The notes under the pieces are model-generated. The model was not told where the DNA came from and searched no databases. It saw only the letters and a program-made list of their open reading frames with translations. A stretch of DNA of 27,297 bases, taken from NCBI GenBank assembly GCA_046728975.1, contig JBKPFU010000131.1:1-27297 (forward strand), read 5' to 3'. The position numbers were made by a program, and so were the translations under genes. Origin of the DNA: JBKPFU01 sp046728975 (GTDB lineage: Bacteria > Actinomycetota > Thermoleophilia > Gaiellales > Gaiellaceae). Numbering within the stretch: the first letter of the stretch is position 1; every line of letters begins with the position of its first letter. This document shows positions 16,777 to 25,298 of the stretch, in pieces.

Positions 16777-17859
16777 CTAGCCAGAGACGACCGGAAGCGG
16801 CTTGACGATGCCGACGCCCTCTTCGCGCTTCGTTGCCGCCACGGCCTCGGCGAGCGCGAACACCGCCTCCGCGGCCGGGGAGTCGGGCTGAGACTCGACC
16901 AGCGGGACGCCGGCGTCCCCGGTTTCGCGGAGCGCCGGGTCGAGCGGAATCTGACCAAGGAGCGGCACCCCCAGCTCGCCGGCGAGGCGCTCGCCTCCAC
17001 CGGAGCCGAAGACGTCCCCGCTCATGTTCTCGACCACGCCGATCAGCCGCATGTTCGTCCGCTTGGCCATCAACGCGGCGCGGGCCGCGACCTCCTCTGC
17101 GAGCGGCTGCGGCGTCGTCACCACCACGGCCTCGGCCCGCGGCAGCAGCTGGCCCAGCGAGATCGAGACGTCGCCCGTTCCCGGCGGCATGTCGACCAGC
17201 AGCGTGTCCAGCTCGCCCCAGTGGACGTCGGACAGGAACTGCTCCAGTGCCCGGTGCAGCATCGGCCCGCGCCACATGACGGGCGCGTTCTCGTCGAGGA
17301 AGAAGCCGATGGACATCAGCTTGAGGTCGCCGCGCACGGGCGGCACGATCATCTGATCGACGACGACCGGCCGCTGGTCGATGCCGAGCAGGTGCGGGAT
17401 CGAATGGCCGTAGACGTCGGCGTCGAGGATCCCGACCCGCTGCCCCAGCCGGTCGAAGGCGGCAGCGAGGTTCACGGTCAGCGACGACTTTCCGACTCCG
17501 CCCTTGCCGCTCGCGACGGCAATCACGCGCGTGTCGCGGTCGAGGGAGATCCCCTTCGTCCGCTCCGTAACCGACCCGCGGAGCTTCTGGGTCAGCGCGG
17601 CCTTCTCGTCGGGCGACATGACGTCGAACTCGAGCCCCACGCGCTCGACGCCGTCGAGCGGCAGCAATGCACGCGAGACCTGCTCCTCGAAGCTCGCTCG
17701 TAGCGGGCAACCCGCGACCGTGAGAGCGATCTTCACCACCACCTCGTCGCCGGAGACCCGGACGTCTCGGACCATGTCCAGCTCGACCACGCTTCGCTTC
17801 AGCTCGGGGTCGATGACCTGCTCGAGCGCCTCGAGAATGGTCTCGCGATCAGGCTCCAT
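16777..17859 (-). CDS. Mrp/NBP35-family P-loop ATPase with MIP18-like N-domain
   Basis: The protein has 360 residues. Residues 1-80 form a MIP18/DUF59-like domain (VIDPELKRSVVELDM, AGCPLR with C51). Residues 110-340 form the Mrp ATPase with the deviant Walker A SGKGGVGKSS (117-126), then DADVYGHSIPHLLG, WRGPM and LLVDMPPGTGD. The family carries or inserts Fe-S clusters. After VVENMS (275-280) most members have a loop with a CxxC bridging motif; here it reads VVENMSGDVFGSGGGERL, with no cysteine and a short loop, so cluster carriage cannot follow the usual scheme. ATG at 17859 is chosen to start just before the MIP18 domain. The facing permease starts 23 bases away. Confidence 0.9.
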   Translation of the reverse strand: MEPDRETILEALEQVIDPELKRSVVELDMVRDVRVSGDEVVVKIALTVAGCPLRASFEEQVSRALLPLDGVERVGLEFDVMSPDEKAALTQKLRGSVTERTKGISLDRDTRVIAVASGKGGVGKSSLTVNLAAAFDRLGQRVGILDADVYGHSIPHLLGIDQRPVVVDQMIVPPVRGDLKLMSIGFFLDENAPVMWRGPMLHRALEQFLSDVHWGELDTLLVDMPPGTGDVSISLGQLLPRAEAVVVTTPQPLAEEVAARAALMAKRTNMRLIGVVENMSGDVFGSGGGERLAGELGVPLLGQIPLDPALRETGDAGVPLVESQPDSPAAEAVFALAEAVAATKREEGVGIVKPLPVVSG

Positions 17860-17882
17860 CGGGGTTGAGCGTAGCGGAAGAT

Positions 17883-18980
<1,098 letters not shown>

Positions 18981-19640
18981 GAGCGCCCTCCAGCCGCCCG
19001 TCGCGGATCCGAAGCACCCTGTCGGCCTCCCGGGCCACCTGGTCGTCGTTCGTCACGAGCAGGATCGTCATCCCGTGCTGCTCCTGCAGCGCCTGAAGCA
19101 GGCGCAGGATCTGGCCGCCGGTCTCCGAATCCAGCGCGCCCGTCGGCTCGTCGGCGAGCAGCAAGCGCGGCCGGTTCGCAAGCGCGCGCGCAATCGCGAC
19201 GCGCTGGCGCTCGCCGCCCGAGAGCGTCGGCGGGTAGTTGCGCCGGCGGTGCGAGAGGCCGACGTCGTCGAGCAGCGCCACTGCGCGCGACCGGCGCTCT
19301 GCCCGTCGCGGAACGCGGCCGATCATCGCGATCTGCACGTTCTCCTCTGCGGTCAACGTCGGGATGAGATGGTGAAACTGAAAGACGAACCCGACGGTTT
19401 CAGCTCGATACTCCGTCTCGTCGACTCCGTTCAACTCACGTCCGCCGACCGCGATCCGGCCCGAGTCCGCGCGGTCGAGCGCGCCCAGGAGGTTGAGCAG
19501 CGTGCTCTTTCCGCAACCCGACGGGCCGACGAGCGCGACGAACTCACCCGGCTCCAGCCTGAACGAGATGTCCTCGAGCGCCCGTACGCGGCCGCCCTCG
19601 AAGCTTTTGCGCAGGCCCTCGACGACGACGCCGACTCCGG

Positions 19641-20372
19641 TCAGAGCCTCAGGCGCTCCTTCAGCCACAACCCATTCTTTACCGCGAAGCCCTCCCAGTC
19701 GTTGTTGAAGTAGGCGAAGACCTCGGCGCGCTGCCGCCAGTCCTCGATCCGCTCCGCCCAATCCTCGAGCTCGGACTCCGAGTAGTTGCCCCGCAGGCCG
19801 CGGCTGCCTGAGTGGAAGCGGATGAACGTCCAGTCGGTCGTCAGCTCGTGCGTCTGGAATGGCCGGTCCGGGTGGTCGCCGATCACGAGCGCGACGTCGT
19901 GCCGGCGCAGAAGGCCGTAGACCTCCGCGGCGAACCAGCTCTCGTGGCGGAACTCGAAGCAGTGGCGGCCGTCGGGGAGGCGCTCCAACGCACCGGCGAG
20001 TCGTTCGTCGTCGCGATGGAAGTTCGCCGGAAGCTGCCAGAGAACCGGGCCGAACTTCGGTGAGCGGACGAGCGGGTCGATCCGCTCGTAGAAGCGGGCG
20101 GCGCCGCCGCGCACGTCGGTCAGCCGCCGAATGTGCGTCAGATACCGGCTCGCTTTGACCGCAAAGAGAAAACCCGGCGGACTTCCCTTCACCCAGTTCG
20201 CGACGACTTCGCGTCGCGGAAGGCGGTAGAACGTCGCGTTCACCTCGACGGTGTCGAAGTGCTCCGCGTAGTAGCGCAGCCATTCGCGCTGGGGCAGCCG
20301 CGGTGGGTAGAAGACGCCGTTTCTCCAGTGGTTGTAGTTCCAGCCCGAGCACCCGATGCGTACTGGCTTCAC
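19641..20372 (-). CDS. DUF72 family protein (YecE-like)
   Basis: The protein has 243 residues, the usual length for DUF72, a TIM-barrel-like family of unknown activity. Matching stretches are RIGCSGWNYNHWRNGVFYP at the N-terminus, then FDTVEVNATFYRLP, FLFAVKASRYLTH, LWQLPANF, FEFRHESWF and YFNNDWEGFAVKN. The GTG at 20372 overlaps the DUF5063 stop (GTGA). The 3' end overlaps the ABC ATPase by 28 bases. No signal peptide or membrane segment is seen. Its place in this run gives no clear clue to its role. Confidence 0.92.
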   Translation of the reverse strand: MKPVRIGCSGWNYNHWRNGVFYPPRLPQREWLRYYAEHFDTVEVNATFYRLPRREVVANWVKGSPPGFLFAVKASRYLTHIRRLTDVRGGAARFYERIDPLVRSPKFGPVLWQLPANFHRDDERLAGALERLPDGRHCFEFRHESWFAAEVYGLLRRHDVALVIGDHPDRPFQTHELTTDWTFIRFHSGSRGLRGNYSESELEDWAERIEDWRQRAEVFAYFNNDWEGFAVKNGLWLKERLRL

Positions 20373-20845
20373 GCTGACTCAAGCGCGTGAAGGGCAGCCA
20401 GAGCGTCGGCGGCGTGCCGCCCCCAGTGCGGCGAGAGGAGAAACCGCCAGTGGAAGACGACGTCCGCTTCGGGCGAACCGGCCTCGAGCGCGAGGAGCCC
20501 CTCCCTGATATCTCGCCAGATGTCGGCGAGATCGTCCGCGAGGCTGCCCAGGCTCGGCTCATCATCCGACTCGATCGGGAAGGGCTCCACCGACCGGTAG
20601 TAGTCCGCGGGCAAAGCCTCTCCTAGTCCTTCGTACACTGCCTTCCACTCGTCGTCCGTAGGCCGATCGGGAAGGTCCTTGTCGGACGCCGGCGCCATGC
20701 CCGGTAGGCGACGCCCAGCTGCGTACAACGCAGGCAGGGTCTTCAGAAGCCGATCGAGGAATTCGTCCGGATCGGTCGCGCGTGCGCCCTCGACGAGCGA
20801 GCAGTACTCCTCGGCGATTCGTCGAAACTCCGCGGCCTGGTTCAC
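20369..20845 (-). CDS. DUF5063 family protein
   Basis: The protein has 158 residues. The acidic, helical sequence matches DUF5063: an N-terminal EEYCSLVEGA region, FLDRLLKTLPALYAAG, ALPADYYRSVEPF, SLGSLADDLADIWRDIREGL and a C-terminal WRFLLSPHWGRHAADALAAL. Function is not known to me. The GTG at 20845 overlaps the stop of the phosphatase gene (GTGA, 20842-20845), which decides the start over a much longer upstream frame. The stop overlaps the DUF72 start. It is likely soluble and cytoplasmic. Confidence 0.8.
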   Translation of the reverse strand: MNQAAEFRRIAEEYCSLVEGARATDPDEFLDRLLKTLPALYAAGRRLPGMAPASDKDLPDRPTDDEWKAVYEGLGEALPADYYRSVEPFPIESDDEPSLGSLADDLADIWRDIREGLLALEAGSPEADVVFHWRFLLSPHWGRHAADALAALHALESA

Positions 20846-21639
20846 GCCAGAGCGGCGAAGAGCTCTTCGCAAAGCCTCGGCGTCGCGGCCGCGACCACGC
20901 GCGAGCGGCCTTCGACGTCGAGCGGCGCCGCGCCGAACGGCGGCGACTCGGGCAGGTCGATCGCGAGGCCGCGCTCGCGAACGAGCAGCTGGGCGGCAGC
21001 GATGTCGACCGACCGCGCCGCCTTCAGCGAGCAAACGGCGTCGACTCGGCCGGCCGCGAGGTGGCAGAGCGAGAGGGCGAGTGAGCCCATGATCCGCAGG
21101 CGATAGGCGATCCCGACCATCCGCGCCGCCTTCTCGGCCACCGACGACGTCAGCGTCGCCTCGAACGACAGGATCTCGATCTGCTCCCTCGGCCGGACGT
21201 TCCCGAGACCGTCGCCCTGCAGGCGCGCGCCGCTTCCCTTCTCGGCCGTCCATTCCTCGCCGCTGCCGAAGTCGTGGACGTAACCGAAGAAGACGTCGTC
21301 CATGGTCGGACCGTCCGCGACGGCGACCGAGAGGGAGAAGAACGGAATCCCGCGCTTCGCGTTCAGAGAGCCGTCGATCGGGTCGATCACCACGTGCAGG
21401 TCGCTGGGATCGCCGACCTCCTTCCGGCCGAGCTCCTCCGACACGAGCACGAAGCTCGCTCCTGTCTGCTCGAAGCGTTCGACGATGACCTGCTCCGCCG
21501 CGCGGTCGATCGCGATCGTCTCGTCGCCGCCCATTCCCTCACCCACGACCGTTTCCCGCTCGTCACGCGTCGGCAGCTCGTCGAGCGCCCCGACGACGTC
21601 GGCGCGCGCGGCCTGGCAGACCGCGAGCCAGTCAGTCAA
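20842..21639 (-). CDS. Inositol monophosphatase-like sugar phosphatase
   Basis: The protein has 265 residues of the IMPase/FBPase fold, which hydrolyses inositol-1-phosphate, fructose-1,6-bisphosphate or related esters using Mg2+. Metal ligands are E68-E69 (VSEELG) and D86, D89 in DPIDGSLN, a variant of DPIDGT. The second motif reads RSVDIAAAQLL with D212, lacking the Trp of the usual WDxAA. That form is closer to archaeal-type IMPase/FBPase enzymes. The GDETIAIDRAAEQ segment near 38-50 also fits. The start is a TTG at 21639, eight bases inside the DUF1015 gene, with no good ribosome site, so it is probably coupled. The substrate cannot be told from sequence alone. Confidence 0.87.
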   Translation of the reverse strand: MTDWLAVCQAARADVVGALDELPTRDERETVVGEGMGGDETIAIDRAAEQVIVERFEQTGASFVLVSEELGRKEVGDPSDLHVVIDPIDGSLNAKRGIPFFSLSVAVADGPTMDDVFFGYVHDFGSGEEWTAEKGSGARLQGDGLGNVRPREQIEILSFEATLTSSVAEKAARMVGIAYRLRIMGSLALSLCHLAAGRVDAVCSLKAARSVDIAAAQLLVRERGLAIDLPESPPFGAAPLDVEGRSRVVAAATPRLCEELFAALA

Positions 21640-22660
21640 GCGGCTGCATCAAGAGGCCCGACGTCAGCTTCGGATAGAAGTAGGTCGTCTTCTGCGGCAT
21701 GACGCGGCCCTCGCGCGCGCGAGAGAACACATCCTCGATCCGCGTCGGGCGAAGCAGGAAGGCGGCCTCCGCCTCTCCGCGATCGACGGCCGCAACTGCC
21801 TCCGAGCGCTGCGGCGTGTACGTCACCCCCTGCGGCTGGAGCGCGTCGACGACGTCGACGTCGAGGCCCTCGCCCTCGACGAGCGCATAGCCGCCGTCGC
21901 GGTAGAGGACGACGCCGGGCAGCTCGTCGCCCGGCTCCGGAATCGGCTTTGCCGGCACGCCGTTCAGCGAGGAGACGACGCGGTGGGTCGGGAAGATCGT
22001 CAGCCCCTTTTCGCGGGTCGAGACGAGCACGACCATCATCCAGGCGCTGGCATCGCTCCCGTCCTCCCGGTGAAACGCGAGCGCGGTCTCGTACCGGTGG
22101 TGCCCGTCGGCGATCAGGAGCTGCGCGTCCGCGAAAGAGGTGAGATCGGCGTCGATCCGCCAGAGCCGATCGCCTCGCGCCTCGAGGTCGGCAGTCCGGT
22201 CCGGAAGCTCGACCGGGTCGCCGTCGTGGAGCAAGAAGATCGGCTCGAGCTGCGTGCGCGTCGCCCGCAGGAGCCGCAGACGCCCTTCCTTCGGTCCGGC
22301 GTGCGTGCGCTCGTGCGGCAGCACGACCTGGTTCTCGTACGGCTCGAGCCGCACCGCGACGGCAAGGCCGTTGCGCGTCCGCTCGATCCCGTCCGGGCCG
22401 ACGTACGTTTGCGAGAGAGCCCAGACGGACGGCTCCTCCTCGGCGAGCACACCCTCGTCGCGCCACCGGCGCAGGTCCCGCGCGGCCTGTTCCTCGGAGA
22501 CAGGCAGCGTCAGGTGGACGACGTTGTACGGGCTGCGGGCGAGATATTCGCGCCGTTCGGCGTCGGAGATGACGTCGTACGGCGGTGCGACGAGCGTGTC
22601 CAAGGGTCCCGCTTTCGCCTCGTCGTAGCGCAGAGAGCGAAACGGCTTCACGTCCGCCAC
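21632..22660 (-). CDS. DUF1015 family protein
   Basis: From the GTG at 22660 the protein has 342 residues; a GTG at 22651 would give 339. The start VKPFRSLRYDEAKAGPL followed by VAPPYDVISD is the standard DUF1015 opening. LIADGHHRYETALAFH is the family hallmark, and TRNGLAVAVRLEPYENQVVLPHERT and MPQKTTYFYPKLTSGLL also match. It is shorter than the 400-residue members. I assign no reaction. It heads a five-gene - strand run and diverges from the OB-HD gene with only 4-28 bases between starts, depending on which GTGs are used. Confidence 0.88.
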   Translation of the reverse strand: MADVKPFRSLRYDEAKAGPLDTLVAPPYDVISDAERREYLARSPYNVVHLTLPVSEEQAARDLRRWRDEGVLAEEEPSVWALSQTYVGPDGIERTRNGLAVAVRLEPYENQVVLPHERTHAGPKEGRLRLLRATRTQLEPIFLLHDGDPVELPDRTADLEARGDRLWRIDADLTSFADAQLLIADGHHRYETALAFHREDGSDASAWMMVVLVSTREKGLTIFPTHRVVSSLNGVPAKPIPEPGDELPGVVLYRDGGYALVEGEGLDVDVVDALQPQGVTYTPQRSEAVAAVDRGEAEAAFLLRPTRIEDVFSRAREGRVMPQKTTYFYPKLTSGLLMQPLD

Positions 22661-22664
22661 GGAC

Positions 22665-23507
22665 GTGAGACTAACGAAGGTGAGCGCCCTCGCCGAGCTG
22701 GCCGAAGACCGAGTCGTCGAGGGCACATACGCCGTAGCGCGCAAGCAGCGCCTGCGCACCCGAGGGGGCGCGCCGTACCTTGCGCTCGAGCTCGTCGATC
22801 CCACCGGACGCGTCGACGCCCGCGTCTGGAAGGACGTCGACCTGCTCGACTCGCGCTTCGACGAAGGCGATGCGGTGCGCGTGCTCGGACGGGTTGAACG
22901 CTTCCGCGACCGGCTTCAGCTCGAGGTCAGGTCCCTGGCGCCGGCCGACGCCGATCCCGGTGAGCTCGCTCCCGCGCTCCGACGGGATGCCGATGAGCTC
23001 GAGGGCTTCCTCGAGTTCCTCGGCGGCGAGATCGTGCATGCCGGTCTGCGCGCAACCGTGGGGCGGTTCCTGGACGACGCCGAGGTCCGCAAACGGCTCC
23101 GCTCGCTCCCCGCGGTCCCGGACGGGCACCACGGCTACGCCGGCGGCCTGCTCGAGCATACGGTCGGGGTCGCGACGATATGCCGTGAGACCGCGCAGCT
23201 CCACCCGCGGCTTCGGAACGACCTGCTGCTCGCGGCGGCGCTCCTCCACGACGTCGGCCGCACCGCTGAGCTCGGGCCGGGACCCGTGTTTCGCCCGACC
23301 GAGGAGGGCCGGCTGCTCGGTCACGTGCACCTGGGCCTGCGGCTGATCGAGGAGCGGGCGCCGGCGCTCGAGGCCGAGGTGCGGGCCGAGCTTCTTCACG
23401 CGGTCGCCGTCCACCACGACGGCCGCGCCGCGCGAACCGCCGAGGCCGGCGTGCTGTATCACGCGAACCAGCTGGACGCGGTCGCGGCCACCCGGCCCGT
23501 CGACTAG
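22665..23507 (+). CDS. OB-fold plus HD-domain protein, YhaM-like 3'-5' exonuclease
   Basis: The protein has 280 residues. Residues 15-92 form an OB nucleic-acid-binding domain (GAPYLALELVDPTGRVDARVW, GDAVRVLGRVERF). Residues 120-275 form an HD domain with H165 (GGLLEHTVGVA), H195-D196 (LLHDVGR), H220 (GHVHLG), H250 (AVHHDG) and D271 (ANQLDA). This is the order seen in YhaM-type exoribonucleases, so RNA or ssDNA trimming is likely. The start may be the GTG at 22665 or the GTG at 22680; neither has a strong ribosome site. The stop shares CTAG (23504-23507) with the facing arsC stop. Confidence 0.85.
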   Translation: MRLTKVSALAELAEDRVVEGTYAVARKQRLRTRGGAPYLALELVDPTGRVDARVWKDVDLLDSRFDEGDAVRVLGRVERFRDRLQLEVRSLAPADADPGELAPALRRDADELEGFLEFLGGEIVHAGLRATVGRFLDDAEVRKRLRSLPAVPDGHHGYAGGLLEHTVGVATICRETAQLHPRLRNDLLLAAALLHDVGRTAELGPGPVFRPTEEGRLLGHVHLGLRLIEERAPALEAEVRAELLHAVAVHHDGRAARTAEAGVLYHANQLDAVAATRPVD

Positions 23508-23875
23508 TCCGGAAGTTCGTCGACGAGCGCGGCGATCTGGTCGCGCAGGCGGCGGACCTCGTCGGGCGGCATGTCGATCGGGTCCCGGAGGTTCCAGTCC
23601 ACGTACCGCTTGCCGGGCAGCACCGGGCACGCATCTCCGCAGCCCATCGTCACGACGAGATCGGCCCACTCGACGTCCTCCTGCTCCAGCTTCGCGGGGT
23701 GCCGATCCGAGATGTCGATCCCGATCTCGTCGAGCGCCTCGACAACGTTGGCGTGGAGCCCCGGCGAGGGTTCGCTCCCTCTCGACCGCGCCGAGCCGCC
23801 GCGCCGCTCATAGAAAGCCTGCGCCATCTGCGAGCGGCCGGCGTTCCCGATGCAGACGAAGAGGACGTTCGTCAT
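23504..23875 (-). CDS. arsC: Arsenate reductase (low-molecular-weight phosphatase fold)
   Basis: The protein has 123 residues. It reduces arsenate to arsenite. The P-loop is C8-IGNAGRS (CxxNxxRS), with C79 and C83 in MGCGDACPVLPG as resolving cysteines and the DP loop in WNLRDPID. The C-x3-C spacing near residue 80 resembles actinobacterial enzymes that use mycothiol or thioredoxin, rather than the wider spacing of staphylococcal ArsC. The ATG at 23875 overlaps the arsR stop (ATGA), so arsR-arsC is an operon read from the divergent operator region. No arsenite efflux gene follows. Confidence 0.9.
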   Translation of the reverse strand: MTNVLFVCIGNAGRSQMAQAFYERRGGSARSRGSEPSPGLHANVVEALDEIGIDISDRHPAKLEQEDVEWADLVVTMGCGDACPVLPGKRYVDWNLRDPIDMPPDEVRRLRDQIAALVDELPD

Positions 23876-24210
23876 GCCGCACCACCGAGCGCCACTGCGA
23901 GCTCCCGCGTCGCGTCAGGCACTAGGCGGTAGTACGTCCACGTCCCGTTCTTGCGCGCGATCTCGATCAATCCCGCCTCGCGCAGGATCTTCAGGTGGTG
24001 CGAGACCGTCGGTTGGGCCAGGCCCAGGTTGTCGAACTCGCACACGCAGCACTCGCCGTCGACGGCGAGCCGGTTGAGGATCGAGACCCGCGCGGGGTCG
24101 GCGAGGGCCTTGAACCTGCCGGCGAGCGCTTCTGCCGTCTCCTTGCGCAGCGGCGGCGCGCCGGGGGCGCAGCACGCCTGGTCGACTACTGCGAACTTGT
24201 TCATTGACAT
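23872..24210 (-). CDS. arsR: ArsR/SmtB-family arsenic-responsive repressor
   Basis: The protein has 112 residues (110 if the ATG at 24204 is used). It contains the winged helix-turn-helix: LADPARVSILNRLA, then LAQPTVSHHLKILREAGLIE and a wing with NGTWTYYRL. Likely As(III) ligands are C54, C55 and C57 (GECCVCEF), with C13 and C14 near the N-terminus. It should repress its own operon and the divergent arsM until arsenite binds. Both candidate ATGs lie within the first inverted repeat (24202-24219). No ribosome site precedes them, so a leaderless transcript is plausible. Confidence 0.92.
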   Translation of the reverse strand: MSMNKFAVVDQACCAPGAPPLRKETAEALAGRFKALADPARVSILNRLAVDGECCVCEFDNLGLAQPTVSHHLKILREAGLIEIARKNGTWTYYRLVPDATRELAVALGGAA

Positions 24211-24219
24211 CTATCAATG
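24202..24219. promoter_or_regulatory. Putative ArsR operator 1
   Basis: CATTGA (24202-24207), six-base spacer CATCTA, TCAATG (24214-24219): a perfect inverted repeat. It covers the first codons of arsR and a TTGACA -35-like hexamer (24204-24209) for the + strand. ArsR-family dimers bind such AT-rich dyads. The assignment is inference from position and symmetry. Confidence 0.75.
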
Positions 24220-24225
24220 TATCAT

Positions 24226-24243
24226 CATCGAAGGTTATCGATG
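24226..24243. promoter_or_regulatory. Putative ArsR operator 2
   Basis: CATCGA (24226-24231), six-base spacer AGGTTA, TCGATG (24238-24243): a perfect inverted repeat. It has the same 6-6-6 layout as operator 1 and the same CATyGA/TCrATG pattern, 24 bases downstream. It ends just before the arsM ribosome site, so a bound repressor would block arsM transcription. Confidence 0.75.
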
Positions 24244-24255
24244 TAAGGAGGAGCG

Positions 24256-24999
24256 ATGAGTATCAAAGAAGAGGTGCGCAAGCGCTATGCGGACGCAGCG
24301 CGGGCGCTCGACGCCGAGAGCAAGGCGAGTTGCTGCGACGATTCCTGCTGCGGCGACTCCGGCTCGTTCGGCGCAGCGCTCTACGAGGCCGAAGAGCAGG
24401 CCGGCCTTCCCGAGCCGGCGCGCCTCGCGAGCCTCGGTTGTGGCAACCCGACAGCGGTAGCTGAGCTTCGCGAGGGGGAGGCCGTCCTCGATCTGGGCTC
24501 AGGCGGAGGGATCGATGTCCTTCTGTCCGCCAAGCGGGTCGGGTCAACGGGAACCGCGTACGGCCTCGACATGACCGACGAGATGCTGGAGCTTGCGCGC
24601 CGAAACGCCACAGAAGCCGGACTTCGGAATGCGCACTTCCTGAAGGGAGAGATGGAAGCCATCCCGCTGCCGGCCGACTCGGTCGACGTCGTCATCTCCA
24701 ACTGCGTGATCAACCTGTCGACCGACAAGCGCGCCGTCTTCCGGGAGATCCACCGCGTCCTGCGACCGGGCGGGCGAATCGGGATCAGCGACATCGTGGC
24801 CGAGGACCGGCTCTCCGTCGAAGAACGGGCGGAGCGCGGAAGCTACGTCGGCTGCATCGCCGGAGCGCTGTCGAAGGCCGAGTACGAGCGCGGACTGGCC
24901 GAGCTCGGCCTGGGAGAGATCTCGGTCACTTTCACGCACGAGGTGGCGGACGGGATGCACGGCGCGATCGTGAAGGCCGTCAAGCCTTCGGCGCGATGA
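24256..24999 (+). CDS. arsM: Arsenite S-adenosylmethionine methyltransferase
   Basis: The protein has 247 residues. It methylates As(III) with SAM in the cytoplasm, giving methylated and volatile arsenicals. The SAM site is VLDLGSGGGIDVLLSA (77-92). Arsenic-binding cysteines are C62 (SLGCGNP), C150 (ISNCVINLS) and C200 (YVGCIAG). The N-terminal C26, C27, C31 and C32 (ASCCDDSCCGDSG) are the extra Cys cluster common in bacterial ArsM. The ATG at 24256 follows AAGGAGGA (24245-24252), the best ribosome site of the island. It diverges from arsR and overlaps the next gene by ATGA. Confidence 0.94.
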   Translation: MSIKEEVRKRYADAARALDAESKASCCDDSCCGDSGSFGAALYEAEEQAGLPEPARLASLGCGNPTAVAELREGEAVLDLGSGGGIDVLLSAKRVGSTGTAYGLDMTDEMLELARRNATEAGLRNAHFLKGEMEAIPLPADSVDVVISNCVINLSTDKRAVFREIHRVLRPGGRIGISDIVAEDRLSVEERAERGSYVGCIAGALSKAEYERGLAELGLGEISVTFTHEVADGMHGAIVKAVKPSAR

Positions 25000-25298
25000 C
25001 GTCTTGCTCGCTGCCGGCGTCGGAGCAGCGCGAACGCCTCCGCGACTGGGCGGCGCTCATCGATCGGGCCGAGGACGTCGTCTTCGGCCGGAGCACTGCC
25101 ACGGTTCAGTTCGCCCCGGACCCCGCCCTCGCCACGGCTGCTGCAGAGCTGGCGGGCTGCGAGATGCGCTGCTGCTCGTTTCTGAAGTTTCGCCTCGAGA
25201 TCGACCGCGAGGCCGTGACGCTCGTGGCGTCCGCTCCACCGATGTTCGCTCAGACGCTGAAGCGGATGTTCAGCACGTCGCCGTCCTCGACGACGTAA
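24996..25298 (+). CDS. Small Cys-rich protein coupled to arsM
   Basis: The protein has 100 residues. C4 and a C55-x3-C59-C60 cluster (GCEMRCCSFLKFRLEID) are the main features. The CCSFLKF stretch resembles a CCxF segment found in small or MerR-linked metal-resistance proteins; this comes from pattern memory, not a search. The likely role is binding or handing over arsenite or another thiophilic metal. The ATG overlaps the arsM stop (24996-24999), so it should be made with ArsM under the same operator. The last 49 bases overlap the facing ychF-like gene. The S/T-rich last eight residues look unstructured. Confidence 0.75.
   Translation: MTSCSLPASEQRERLRDWAALIDRAEDVVFGRSTATVQFAPDPALATAAAELAGCEMRCCSFLKFRLEIDREAVTLVASAPPMFAQTLKRMFSTSPSSTT

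Noticed and set aside
21302..22897. A 531-codon + strand frame opposite the phosphatase and DUF1015 genes
   Set aside because: It has shadow composition, no domain, and is fully covered by two recognised - strand families.
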